Assembly (NCBI GenBank): GCA_900313875.1
Contig: OMSY01000025.1
Location: 1 to 13,357 of the forward strand
DNA: 13,357 nt
DNA from: an uncultured Actinomycetes bacterium
GTDB taxonomy: Bacteria > Actinomycetota > Coriobacteriia > Coriobacteriales > RUG844
Direction of reading: 5' to 3'
The position numbers were made by a program, and so were the translations under genes. Shown here piece by piece: positions 6,920 to 13,357 of this stretch (within the stretch, counting starts at the first letter, position 1; every line of letters starts with the position of its first letter). The notes beneath the pieces were generated by a model. The model did no database searches and was not told the origin of the DNA. It saw only the letters and a program-made list of their open reading frames with translations.

Positions 6920-7381
6920 ATGAAGGTATCCACCAAGGGCCGTTATGCCCTTCGCCTCATGACCGAACTCGCCCGAGCGGACAGGGATGCCTGCCTGTCG
7001 ATCAAGGAGATATCCGAACGGCAGGGCATATCGGAGAAATACCTCGAACAGATCGTACGACCCCTCAAGCAGGCAGGTCTCGTCACGAGCATCCGGGGGG
7101 CACAGGGCGGGTACCGTCTCTGTGACGAACCGGAAAACATCACCGTCGGACAAGTGCTCCGCGTCACCGAGGGCGATCTGGCCCCGGTCAGCTGCGTGTC
7201 GGATGATGATGAGAAGGCCTGTTCGATGGCCGATAGCTGCGAGACCATCTTCATCTGGCGCTCCATGAAGGAGGCCATCGACAAGGTGGCGGACAGCATC
7301 ACGATGGCGGACCTGGCAGTGCGGAAGGCCAACTGCGCCGCGGCCACCGTGGAGAGAATCCAGGCGCTTTCCTCGAAATGA
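6920..7381 (+). CDS. Rrf2-family transcriptional regulator with three-cysteine cluster
   Basis: A 153-residue regulator of the Rrf2 / IscR family. The start MKVSTKGRYALRLMTELA is the family signature, followed by a winged helix-turn-helix (SIKEISERQGISEKYLEQIV at 27-46, wing GAQGGYRL at 60-67). Three cysteines at 92, 101 and 107 occupy the loop where IscR binds its iron-sulfur cluster, but spacing is C-x8-C-x5-C, not the C-x5-C-x5-C of IscR, and no histidine follows. C139 lies near the C-terminus. The open frame extends far upstream, but the true start is fixed by this signature and by GGAG 6 bases before the ATG. No cysteine desulfurase or scaffold genes follow; instead a convergent flavoprotein gene ends 4 bases away. 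It probably senses iron-sulfur status, redox or nitric oxide; the target is unknown. Confidence 0.9.
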   Translation: MKVSTKGRYALRLMTELARADRDACLSIKEISERQGISEKYLEQIVRPLKQAGLVTSIRGAQGGYRLCDEPENITVGQVLRVTEGDLAPVSCVSDDDEKACSMADSCETIFIWRSMKEAIDKVADSITMADLAVRKANCAAATVERIQALSSK

Positions 7382-7385
7382 CGGT

Positions 7386-8240
7386 CTAGGGCCGCTTCCC
7401 GTCGAGGTACTCCACCGCTGCGAATGCGGCCAGTTGACCCTGGCCCACCGCCTTCGCGACCTGAAGTGGCTTGCCCACGCAGTCCCCCGCTGCAAATACG
7501 CCGGGAATGCTGGTGCGCATGTCCCCATCAACGCTGATGAACGCACCTTCGGTCTCGATCCCGGGTATCAAGCTCGATGGGGCGATGGCGGGACGCAGGA
7601 CGAAGACCGCATCACAGGGCATCTCCTCGCCATCGATGACAAGCCCCCGGACCGAGTCCTCCCCGACGATCTCGACCTTCGTCATCTTGCGGAACTCGAT
7701 GCCTTCCGCCAGGTCCCCCAAAGGCTCACGGTGGGAGACATAGGTGACCTTGCACCCGATCCCGGCAAGGAACGCGGCCTCTTTCTCCGCCTCCTCGGTG
7801 GACCCGACCACGCAGACCGTGCGGTCCCGATACAGCATCCCATCACACGTCGCGCAATAGCTCACGCCTCGACCGAGCAGTTCCTGCTCACCGGGAAACG
7901 CGGTACCCTTCGCAGCGCCAAGTGCAAGGATGACGGCATTGGCCTGCACCATGTCCTGACCGATGCCGAGCATGAACTCGTCACCGAACGGCAGGACGCT
8001 GATGACACGCCCCTCATGCAGTTCGATACCGAGCGAGTCAAGTTCGTCCAACATGCCCTGCACGACCTGTGCGCCGGTCTTCCCGACCATGCCGGGATAG
8101 TTGTCGATGCGCTCCGCCTTCGCGAGGCCGCTGTGCAGGGGGTCGTTCGACACAAGATAGACGCTCTTCCCGCGTGCGCGCGCGGTGAGAGCGGCCGCAA
8201 CACCCGCTGGGCCTGCGCCGATGATCGCGATATCGGTCAT
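7386..8240 (-). CDS. Thioredoxin reductase-like FAD protein lacking usual NADPH motifs
   Basis: A 284-residue low-molecular-weight thioredoxin reductase-like flavoprotein. FAD-binding GAGPAG is at 8-13, NYPG at 47-50, the redox-active disulfide motif CATC at 129-132, and the second FAD motif GVFAAGDC near the C-terminus followed by QVAKAVGQGQLAA. In the pyridine-nucleotide domain the usual GGGxSAxEEA is replaced by GSTEEAEKEA (146-155), and the HRRxxxR phosphate-binding motif is reduced to SHREPLGDL (169 on). It is also somewhat shorter than typical TrxB. Loss of these motifs is known in flavin thioredoxin reductases that take electrons from ferredoxin instead of NADPH (FFTR-type), so that is a real alternative to TrxB. 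AAGGAG 7 bases before the ATG supports the start. ddl lies 120 bases upstream; no thioredoxin gene is in view. Confidence 0.85.
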   Translation of the reverse strand: MTDIAIIGAGPAGVAAALTARARGKSVYLVSNDPLHSGLAKAERIDNYPGMVGKTGAQVVQGMLDELDSLGIELHEGRVISVLPFGDEFMLGIGQDMVQANAVILALGAAKGTAFPGEQELLGRGVSYCATCDGMLYRDRTVCVVGSTEEAEKEAAFLAGIGCKVTYVSHREPLGDLAEGIEFRKMTKVEIVGEDSVRGLVIDGEEMPCDAVFVLRPAIAPSSLIPGIETEGAFISVDGDMRTSIPGVFAAGDCVGKPLQVAKAVGQGQLAAFAAVEYLDGKRP

Positions 8241-8295
8241 GTGCCTTCTCCTTTGTCCGTAAAACCACCCGTCATCAGCCGGTGATCACCCATTC

Positions 8296-8324
8296 ATCAC
8301 AAGGGTAACCCCCATCCCTTGCAA
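8296..8324 (-). promoter_or_regulatory. Promoter candidate for the flavoprotein gene
   Basis: Minus-strand TTGCAA (8324-8319), 17 bases, then TGTGAT (8301-8296), in the 120-base gap after ddl. Start would be near 8289, about 50 bases before the ATG. It suggests the flavoprotein can be expressed apart from ddl. Confidence 0.35.
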
Positions 8325-8360
8325 CAGGGCATAACGTGGACGCCCCGTCATCGGGTCCGC

Positions 8361-9314
8361 TTACCTCGGCTCGAGGGCAAGCTCGACCATGAGCCTGCAG
8401 AGCTCGGGGAACCCGATACCCACCGCCCGCGCCGCATCAGGCAGCAACGAGGTGGACGTCATACCCGGAATCGTGTTGGTCTCCAGAATCCAAGGTGTCC
8501 CCGAAGCATCGATGATGAGGTCGCTGCGCGAGACGCCACGACAACCGAGCGCCTCATGTGCGAGGATGGCCGTCCTCTTGCAGGCTTCCGCTGTCTCATC
8601 CGGGATATGCGCAGGGCAGATATGCTGGGACCCGCCCTCGGCATATTTCGCCTCGAAATCATAGAACTCGTTGCCGGGGACGATCTCGATGACCGGCAAG
8701 GCGAAGAGCTCCCCGTTGCCGAGTACCGCGACGGTCACCTCCGTGCCCTCGACATAACGTTCGACGAGCACGCTCTCGTCTATGGCGAACGCATCTTGCA
8801 GCGCATCCTCGAGCTCGCCGGGATCGTGGACGATGGAAACCCCGATCGCGGAGCCCTCGGTCGTGGGCTTCACCACGCACTTCTCCCCGACAGCGGCGAT
8901 GATAGCCGCGAAATCGTGAGCTTCATCGCGCCTGAGCACGATGGACTCCGGAGTCGACAGGCCATTCGCACCATAGATCACCTTGGCGCGCTCCTTGTCC
9001 ATCGCCAAAGCGCTCGCAAGGACCCCCGGTCCCACATAGGGTTTCTCCAAGAGCTCGCAGAATCCCTGCACGGTACCGTCCTCCCCGCCCTTGCCATGCA
9101 GGCAGATGAAGATGACATCGCAGTCGCTTCCCTCGATGCGCCCAAGCGCCCCTTCTGCCGCGGTATCCACCACCGTGACGGGAAACCCGCTGGCACGGAG
9201 CCCTTCAGCGACTCCTTCGCCGGATTTCAGCGAGATATCACGTTCATTGCTCTTGCCCCCGACCAGAAGAAGCACCTTGGTCTCCTCGGGTATGCATGGC
9301 CTGACGTCGAGCAT
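8361..9314 (-). CDS. ddl: D-alanine--D-alanine ligase
   Basis: A 317-residue ATP-grasp ligase that joins two D-alanines for peptidoglycan precursors in the cytoplasm. The N-terminal motif VGGKSNERDISLKSG (18-32) carries the family glutamate, followed by LHGKGGEDGTVQG (72-84), the ATP-grasp core VVKPTTEGSAIGVS, the omega-loop tyrosine in FEAKYAEGGSQHICPA, and the metal-binding ETNTIPGMTSTS near the C-terminus. The KY in the omega loop is the form found in D-Ala-D-Ala enzymes rather than D-Ala-D-Lac ligases, so no vancomycin-type variant is suggested. GGGAGGA lies just before the ATG. The gene is divergent from perR and is not beside murein synthesis genes. Confidence 0.95.
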   Translation of the reverse strand: MLDVRPCIPEETKVLLLVGGKSNERDISLKSGEGVAEGLRASGFPVTVVDTAAEGALGRIEGSDCDVIFICLHGKGGEDGTVQGFCELLEKPYVGPGVLASALAMDKERAKVIYGANGLSTPESIVLRRDEAHDFAAIIAAVGEKCVVKPTTEGSAIGVSIVHDPGELEDALQDAFAIDESVLVERYVEGTEVTVAVLGNGELFALPVIEIVPGNEFYDFEAKYAEGGSQHICPAHIPDETAEACKRTAILAHEALGCRGVSRSDLIIDASGTPWILETNTIPGMTSTSLLPDAARAVGIGFPELCRLMVELALEPR

Positions 9315-9347
9315 GTGGTCCTCCCACCTCGAGATAACACTTGTCCC

Positions 9348-9356
9348 AGTGTACCA
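9348..9356 (-). promoter_or_regulatory. Extended -10 candidate for ddl
   Basis: Minus-strand TGGTACACT: a TG one base before TACACT, about 35 bases upstream of the ddl start. No supporting -35 is seen. Confidence 0.3.
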
Positions 9357-9410
9357 AAGGCGGTCAGTGCAGGCGCGGCATGACGACCAGCTTGGATTCG
9401 AATCTCACCC

Positions 9411-9440
9411 TTGATATCGAAAGCAGTTAATGATAATAAT
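9411..9440 (+). promoter_or_regulatory. Promoter of perR-rubrerythrin-rlmN operon
   Basis: TTGATA (9411-9416), 18 bases, then AATAAT (9435-9440); each hexamer has five consensus matches. It is in a short AT-rich patch immediately before perR, and its -10 lies inside a Fur/PerR-type box, the layout of an autorepressed promoter. Confidence 0.55.
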
Positions 9441-9445
9441 TACTA
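9431..9445 (+). promoter_or_regulatory. Fur/PerR-type operator (7-1-7 box)
   Basis: TGATAATAATTACTA matches the PerR box TTATAATnATTATAA at 11 of 14 fixed positions and the Fur 7-1-7 box TGATAATnATTATCA at 12 of 14. It covers the -10 of the promoter above. Since the adjacent gene encodes a PerR-type protein, autoregulation by that protein is the likely meaning. Confidence 0.65.
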
Positions 9446-9447
9446 AA

Positions 9448-9462
9448 TAGCAATCATTCCTA
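9448..9462 (+). promoter_or_regulatory. Second 7-1-7 dyad, possible additional operator
   Basis: TAGCAATCATTCCTA is an inverted repeat around a central C with 6 of 7 pairs. Its centre is 17 bases from that of the first box. Agreement with PerR or Fur consensus is only about 8 of 14, so this is tentative. Confidence 0.3.
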
Positions 9463-9474
9463 GTAAGGTATTCC

Positions 9475-9912
9475 ATGCTCGATATGGCATCGGCAAAGAC
9501 GTGCATGACCGAACATGGCATGCGGATGACCCCTCAGCGCAGGGAGATTCTCGGTTTCCTCTGCGGGAACACGGAACATCCCCGCATCGAGGACCTCACG
9601 GCCCATGTCCGTCGCACCTTGCCCGATATCTCGGTGTCCACGATCTACAAGAACGTTCATGAGCTTGCCTCGATCGGCCTGATCCAGGAGCTTGCACACC
9701 ATGACGGACATCGCCTTGACCCACGGACCGACTTGCATGCACACTTGCATTGTCACTCGTGCGGGAGACTCATGGATGTCGAACTCGAGCATGAGACCCT
9801 TCTCTCCCTGAGGGAGAGCGTCGGGTCCCTTGGCGGGACCCTGCAGACCGTCGATGTGACCATCGAGGGAACCTGTCCCTCGTGTGTGGCCAGACAAGAG
9901 AACCGAGCCTGA
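9475..9912 (+). CDS. perR: PerR-type Fur-family peroxide regulator
   Basis: A 145-residue Fur-family repressor. The DNA-binding half has MTPQRREILGFL at 18-29 and SVSTIYKNVHELASIGLI at 53-70. Metal ligands align with Bacillus PerR in order and spacing: H35 (in HP), D82, H88, H90 and D101. The last is Asp as in PerR, where Fur and Zur normally have Glu. The structural zinc site is C93/C96 and C134/C137. PerR senses peroxide by metal-catalysed oxidation of its histidine ligands and then releases DNA. AAGG lies 6 bases before the ATG at 9475; ATG 9484 is possible but less well placed. A Fur/PerR-type box covers its promoter, and reverse rubrerythrin follows after 29 bases, a classic PerR target. 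Assignment as PerR rather than Fur rests on D101 and context. Confidence 0.88.
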   Translation: MLDMASAKTCMTEHGMRMTPQRREILGFLCGNTEHPRIEDLTAHVRRTLPDISVSTIYKNVHELASIGLIQELAHHDGHRLDPRTDLHAHLHCHSCGRLMDVELEHETLLSLRESVGSLGGTLQTVDVTIEGTCPSCVARQENRA

Positions 9913-9941
9913 AGATGGCTCACTGAGAAAGGAGTGCCGAG

Positions 9942-10439
9942 ATGAAGGTGTACCGCTGTGCAATCTGTGGATATCTGAGCGTCAATGAGATCCCCGATGA
10001 GTGCCCCATGTGCCATGCGAAAGGTGAGAACTTCAAGGAGTACCAGGTACCCGACCTGACCGGAACCAAGACCTATGAGAACCTCGCTGCCGCATTCGCC
10101 GGCGAGTCCCAGGCGAACCGCAAATACACCCTTTGGCAGAACATCGCCAAGCTTGCAGGCAAGGACGAGGCGGCCAAGGCCTTTGACCGTCCTATGGCCG
10201 AGGAAACCGCGCACGCACTGTCCCATGCGGTCTACATGGGTCTCTTCGGTGACACCGCCGAGAACCTGACCAGTGCGGCAGAAGGCGAGCGCTACGAGGA
10301 AGAGGAGATGTATCCCGAGTTCGCGGCAACCGCCAGGGAAGAGGGCTTCGAGGACGTTGCCCACTACTTCGACATGCTCGCCCGCTTCGAGGGACAGCAC
10401 AAGAAGGGCTATCTGGCCGCAAAGGACAACCTGGACTAG
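9942..10439 (+). CDS. Reverse rubrerythrin (N-terminal rubredoxin domain, C-terminal diiron domain)
   Basis: A 165-residue peroxide-reducing non-haem iron protein of the cytoplasm. Unlike classical rubrerythrin, the rubredoxin domain comes first: CAIC at 6-9 and CPMC at 21-24 bind one iron. The four-helix ferritin-like domain follows, with likely diiron ligands E55 (AGESQA), E88 and H91 (ETAH), E116 and E119, and E150 and H153 (EGQH). In anaerobes such proteins detoxify hydrogen peroxide and oxygen using electrons from NADH:rubredoxin systems. AAAGGAG is 7 bases before the ATG. It sits between perR and rlmN, so peroxide-dependent derepression is expected. Confidence 0.93.
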   Translation: MKVYRCAICGYLSVNEIPDECPMCHAKGENFKEYQVPDLTGTKTYENLAAAFAGESQANRKYTLWQNIAKLAGKDEAAKAFDRPMAEETAHALSHAVYMGLFGDTAENLTSAAEGERYEEEEMYPEFAATAREEGFEDVAHYFDMLARFEGQHKKGYLAAKDNLD

Positions 10440-10454
10440 CAACGGAGTGGTTTG

Positions 10455-11501
10455 ATGGAGCGCACGACGAGCGAGATAGCAGGTATCAAGGCCTTCGACG
10501 AGCAAGGTATCATCGCCCTCATGAAGGACCTTGGACAACCTGCGTTCCGCGCAAAGCAGCTCATACAATGGATATATGCGAAAGGCGCGCATTCCTATGA
10601 TGAGATGACCAACCTGCCCGCCGCGCTGCGGGATGAGCTTGCAGCGCGGTATCCGCTGTTTGTGCCTGAGCTGGAAGAGCGTCTGGTCTCCAAGGATGGA
10701 TCTCGCAAATACCTGGTACGCTTCGCGGACGGCACCTCGGTCGAGACGGTCGGCATCCCGTCCAACCACCGGCTCACCGTCTGCGTCTCGACCCAAGCTG
10801 GCTGCAACATGGGCTGTGCGTTCTGCGCGACAGGCAAGCTCGGCCTCATCCGCTCCCTTGCTCCAGGCGAGATATGCGACCAGGTCCGCATCGTGGCAGA
10901 TGATTTCGGCGAACGCCCCACGAATGTGGTCACCATGGGACAGGGTGAACCGTTCATGAACTATGATAGCGTGCTTGGCGCGCTGCGTTTCCTCAACTCA
11001 CCGGACGGATTCAACATCGGTGCGCGCCATCTCACCGTTTCGACTTGCGGTATCCTGCCCATGATCCGCAGGTTCGCTGCCGAACCAGAGCAATTCACCT
11101 TGGCCATATCGCTCCATTCCGCCGTTCAGAAGACACGGAACCGGCTCATGCCCGGTGTCAGGAACTACACCCTCGATCGTCTACATGACTCGGTTGCAGC
11201 ATATGGCGAGAAGACGAGACGGCGTCCTTCGTTCGAATATGCGCTCATCGCGGGGCAGAACGACACGGATGAGGAATTGGAAGCCCTCGTGGAATTCTGC
11301 AAGAACATGCTCTGCCATGTCAACCTCATCCCACTCAACACCGTCTCGGGGACCGGCCTCAAGCCAAGCACCCGCGAAAGAGCCGAAGAGTTCGCCACCG
11401 CGCTTGGGCGCACGGGAATCGAAGTCTCGATCCGCAATTCGCGCGGAAGTGATATCTGCGGCGCCTGTGGGCAGCTCAAACAAGCTTCGGCGAGCAAGTA
11501 G
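10455..11501 (+). CDS. rlmN: 23S rRNA (adenine2503-C2) methyltransferase, radical SAM
   Basis: A 348-residue radical-SAM enzyme that methylates C2 of A2503 in 23S rRNA and, in some bacteria, A37 of certain tRNAs. The cluster motif is C117-x3-C121-x2-C124 (GCNMGCAFC). C110 in TVCVSTQ matches the second conserved cysteine of RlmN, and C338 in GACGQL near the C-terminus matches the methyl-carrying cysteine. GQGEPFMNYD and ISLHSA are further family motifs. The C-terminal cysteine, and the absence of other changes, point to housekeeping RlmN rather than the resistance enzyme Cfr, though only a tree would prove it. ATG at 10455 is preferred over TTG at 10452 because GGAG sits 7 bases before it. Rubrerythrin ends 15 bases upstream, so they share a transcript. 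Confidence 0.94.
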   Translation: MERTTSEIAGIKAFDEQGIIALMKDLGQPAFRAKQLIQWIYAKGAHSYDEMTNLPAALRDELAARYPLFVPELEERLVSKDGSRKYLVRFADGTSVETVGIPSNHRLTVCVSTQAGCNMGCAFCATGKLGLIRSLAPGEICDQVRIVADDFGERPTNVVTMGQGEPFMNYDSVLGALRFLNSPDGFNIGARHLTVSTCGILPMIRRFAAEPEQFTLAISLHSAVQKTRNRLMPGVRNYTLDRLHDSVAAYGEKTRRRPSFEYALIAGQNDTDEELEALVEFCKNMLCHVNLIPLNTVSGTGLKPSTRERAEEFATALGRTGIEVSIRNSRGSDICGACGQLKQASASK

Positions 11502-11520
11502 TCAATCGCTGCAAGAAAGA

Positions 11521-11558
11521 TCCGGCCCTCGTTCCGTTCGAACGGAACGAGGGCCGGA
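11521..11558. terminator. Bidirectional intrinsic terminator, perfect 38-bp palindrome
   Basis: The sequence from TCCGGCCCTCGTTCCGTT through a central CG to its exact complement is a perfect inverted repeat. It lies between the convergent ends of rlmN (11501) and the small membrane protein gene (11583). TTT follows on the plus strand, and the AAGAAAGA before it gives TCTTTCTT after the stem on the minus strand, so it can serve both directions and better for the minus strand. Confidence 0.88.
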
Positions 11559-11582
11559 TTTCCGCCTCGCCAAAGAACAGCA

Positions 11583-11876
11583 TCATGTACGCAACCTGTT
11601 CTCGACGTCATCCCACTCATCCTCAAGTCTTTCCGGGCTGAATGGAGCAGCTGTATCGCTGGTCTTTCGTTCGACACGACCTGCATACCAGGTTACAAGC
11701 TTCTCGGTGCTGTCGAGAATCAGGGAAAACTGGTCGTAGACACGTTGCTTGAGCATGCTGTTGGAACGCACGAAGATCGACATCGCGATGGCGGTGCATG
11801 CCATGCCTGTTATGGAGCCGAATATCCTGTGCACAATCCCCTTTTGCGGTGTTTTCCCTATGTTCACGTCCACCAC
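11583..11876 (-). CDS. Small single-pass membrane protein downstream of parB
   Basis: A 97-residue protein of unknown function. A basic N-terminus (about 1-16) precedes one hydrophobic segment, IFGSITGMACTAIAMSIFV at about 18-36. The rest is soluble and charged: YDQFSLILDSTEKLVTWY looks helical, and the end is strongly acidic (PERLEDEWDDVENRLR), possibly a coiled-coil contact. Start is GTG at 11876, or the next GTG at 11873; AAGGA at 11886-11882 fits either. It begins 25 bases after parB on the same strand and ends before a terminator, so it is the last gene of the parA-parB unit. A link to the division membrane or to ParB is possible only by position. Confidence 0.72.
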   Translation of the reverse strand: MVDVNIGKTPQKGIVHRIFGSITGMACTAIAMSIFVRSNSMLKQRVYDQFSLILDSTEKLVTWYAGRVERKTSDTAAPFSPERLEDEWDDVENRLRT

Positions 11877-11901
11877 ATCCGTCCTTGCCGCTGCTCGAGG
11901 C

Positions 11902-12747
11902 CTATCGGTTGATCAGGTCGAAAATCCGTTCAAGGTCTTCTTCGTCCCTGAACTCGATCTCTATACGGTTGCGCCCTCTCGAGTTCTTGATGCGCACGTT
12001 GGTGTCGAGGGTTTTCCTGAGCTGATGAGCCACTTTCTTATACGATTGGGGTAGCGGCGGATTTCGCACCTGTTCGGTCCTACCCGCCGAGAATAGCCTT
12101 GCCAGGGCTTCGGTCTCACGCACCGACAACCCTTCCTTGACGACCCTGTTCGCCAGGTCTATGCGCTTGTCATCATCTGCAACCGAGAGAATGGCTCTTC
12201 CGTGGCCCGCTGTGAGCTTGCTCTCATACAACATCTCGATGACCACAGCTGGAAGGTCGAGCAACCTGAGTGCGTTCGCAATGCTCGCCCTGGACTTGCT
12301 CACCGCTTCCGCAAGTTCGGTCTGCGTCATTCCCGAAGCAGCGATCAGGCTTTCGAATCCCTTTGCCTCTTCAATGGGATTGAGATTGGTGCGCTGGAGG
12401 TTCTCTATCAATGCAAGCTTCAGCGTCTCGACCGTGTCAACTGACATGATCCTCGCGGGGATGGTCTTCATTCCCAAGGTCTTGCAAGCTTGCCAACGCC
12501 GTTCGCCGGCGATGATCTGGTATCCCTTGCCTTCTGGACGTACGACGATGGGCTGCAGAAGCCCTTCTTTCTTGATTGAATCGGCGAGCTCCTTGATGCC
12601 CTCCTCGTCGAAATCCTTTCGCGGCTGATTCGGGTTGGGCTTGATACTCTTGATGGGAAGCTCGGAGAGCATGCTGTTGCTTCCCGATTCGACCGCAGCA
12701 TCAGCCATCAACGAAGTCAGTCCTTTTCCTAGCCCGCCTTTAGCCAC
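11902..12747 (-). CDS. parB: Chromosome partitioning protein ParB (Spo0J family)
   Basis: A 281-residue chromosomal ParB, the CTP-dependent clamp that loads at parS sites and slides on DNA. The N-terminus MAKGGLGKGLTSLM is the usual ParA-stimulating tail. The CTP-binding domain has NPNQPRKDFD at 38-47, GERRWQA at 81-87 and ENLQRTNLNPIEEA at 115-128. The parS-reading helix-turn-helix is at about 140-162 (MTQTELAEAVSKSRASIANA). The C-terminal dimerisation region ends in EEDLERIFDLINR. The start is a GTG at 12747, which overlaps the end of parA by 8 bases, a sign of translational coupling. No parS-like site is visible in the window. Length and motifs are standard. Confidence 0.95.
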   Translation of the reverse strand: MAKGGLGKGLTSLMADAAVESGSNSMLSELPIKSIKPNPNQPRKDFDEEGIKELADSIKKEGLLQPIVVRPEGKGYQIIAGERRWQACKTLGMKTIPARIMSVDTVETLKLALIENLQRTNLNPIEEAKGFESLIAASGMTQTELAEAVSKSRASIANALRLLDLPAVVIEMLYESKLTAGHGRAILSVADDDKRIDLANRVVKEGLSVRETEALARLFSAGRTEQVRNPPLPQSYKKVAHQLRKTLDTNVRIKNSRGRNRIEIEFRDEEDLERIFDLINR

Positions 12748-13357
12748 GGCTGATCACTTCCTTTGCAAGCTTCCTATAGGCGACCGCACCCTTGTTCATC
12801 GACGCATAATACGTGATGGGGACCCCGAATCCTGGCGCCTCCGATAGTTTCACCGTTCGTGGAATGCACACGTCGAATGTCTTCTCGCCGAAATAGTTCC
12901 TCACTTCATCATGCACCTGTTTTGCCAGTGTCGTCCTCTTGTCATACATGGTCAGAAGCACACCGAAGATCTCGAGATCGGGGTTCAGCGAGCTTTTGAC
13001 AATTTTCACCGTATCAAGAAGTTTTGACACGCCTTCCAACGCATAGAACTCACTCTGGATGGGGATGAGGATCTGGTCGGCTGCGGTCAGCGCATTGATG
13101 GTCAGCAACCCCAATGAGGGCGGGCAATCGATCAGCACATAATCATACTTATAACGCACTTCACCGAGAACCTTGAGAAGTCTCAGCTCGCGTTCAAGCT
13201 CCTCGACAAGCTCGATTTCCGCACCGGTCAGGTTGATGGTTGCAGGTACGATCCATACGTTCTGTCCGCATGTCTTGATGATAAGGTCCTCGATCGGCAC
13301 TTCGTTCATCATCGCATCATAGATGCACTGACTGCATGCTGCCTTGTCGATTCCATA
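12740..13357 (-). CDS. parA: Chromosome partitioning ATPase ParA (Soj family), N-terminus outside window
   Basis: The frame is open to the window edge, giving 205 residues of the C-terminal part; the Walker A segment lies outside. Visible are YGIDK at the edge and DAMMNEVPIEDLII, the Walker B region YDYVLIDCPPSLGLLTINAL, the conserved IPIQSEFYALEGVSKLL, and VLLTMYDKRTTLAKQVHDEV, all typical of chromosomal ParA/Soj. The ATG at 13312 is internal and should not be read as the start, since the family sequence continues upstream of it without break. ParA binds DNA non-specifically when ATP-bound and is released by ParB, which drives origin movement. It overlaps parB by 8 bases. Confidence 0.95.
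   Translation of the reverse strand, partial: YGIDKAACSQCIYDAMMNEVPIEDLIIKTCGQNVWIVPATINLTGAEIELVEELERELRLLKVLGEVRYKYDYVLIDCPPSLGLLTINALTAADQILIPIQSEFYALEGVSKLLDTVKIVKSSLNPDLEIFGVLLTMYDKRTTLAKQVHDEVRNYFGEKTFDVCIPRTVKLSEAPGFGVPITYYASMNKGAVAYRKLAKEVISRG

Noticed and set aside
9394..9406. GGATTCGAATCTC resembling a tRNA T-arm
   Set aside because: The flanking bases do not pair into a T stem on either strand, and no anticodon or acceptor arms are found nearby.

Overview
The window is GC-rich, densely coded bacterial chromosome with 12 genes, two of them cut by the window edges. The gene mix suggests an anaerobic or microaerophilic Gram-positive: reverse rubrerythrin, a PerR-type regulator, an MprF-like flippase, an ECF biotin S-component, and a possibly ferredoxin-linked thioredoxin reductase. 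The high GC, the leaderless-free Shine-Dalgarno style and the divergent MetRS type would fit an actinobacterial anaerobe such as a member of Coriobacteriia. That placement is inference from gene content and protein style, not a search result. parA and parB at the right edge suggest the chromosomal origin is not far away, because this pair usually lies near oriC.

Layout. (1) 1-3847, minus strand: an MprF-like membrane flippase lacking the aminoacyl-transferase domain, followed 4 bases later by metG, which runs off the left edge. The metG ribosome-binding site overlaps the flippase stop, so the two are one operon. (2) 3848-4214: the only long gene-free stretch, with two minus-strand promoter candidates and a 15-bp GC hairpin. 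(3) 4215-5916, minus strand: birA then bioY, a biotin uptake and ligation unit headed by a clear BirA operator. (4) 6032-6718, minus strand: an unknown tail-anchored protein, divergent from an Rrf2-family regulator (6920-7381, plus). (5) 7386-9314, minus strand: a thioredoxin-reductase-like flavoprotein without the usual NADPH motifs, and the D-alanine--D-alanine ligase gene upstream of it. (6) 9411-11558, plus strand: perR, reverse rubrerythrin and rlmN in close series, starting at a promoter that overlaps a Fur/PerR-type box and ending at a perfect 38-bp palindromic terminator. (7) 11583-13357, minus strand: parA, parB and a small one-pass membrane protein, converging on the same terminator.

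How the genes work together. The biotin pair looks self-regulated: BirA senses biotin, attaches it to carboxylases and represses its own gene plus bioY. PerR with rubrerythrin forms a peroxide-response unit, and rlmN appears to be co-transcribed with it. Rrf2 and the flavoprotein are convergent neighbours only 4 bases apart and both look redox-related, but no direct link is shown. ParA and ParB segregate the chromosome.

No clearly new multi-gene system stands out. The most useful leads are a possible short RNA or attenuator at about 4047-4153, the flavoprotein with missing NADPH motifs, the MetRS with KMSKS replaced by a KASSSG sequence, and the synthase-less MprF-like protein in an operon with a tRNA synthetase.
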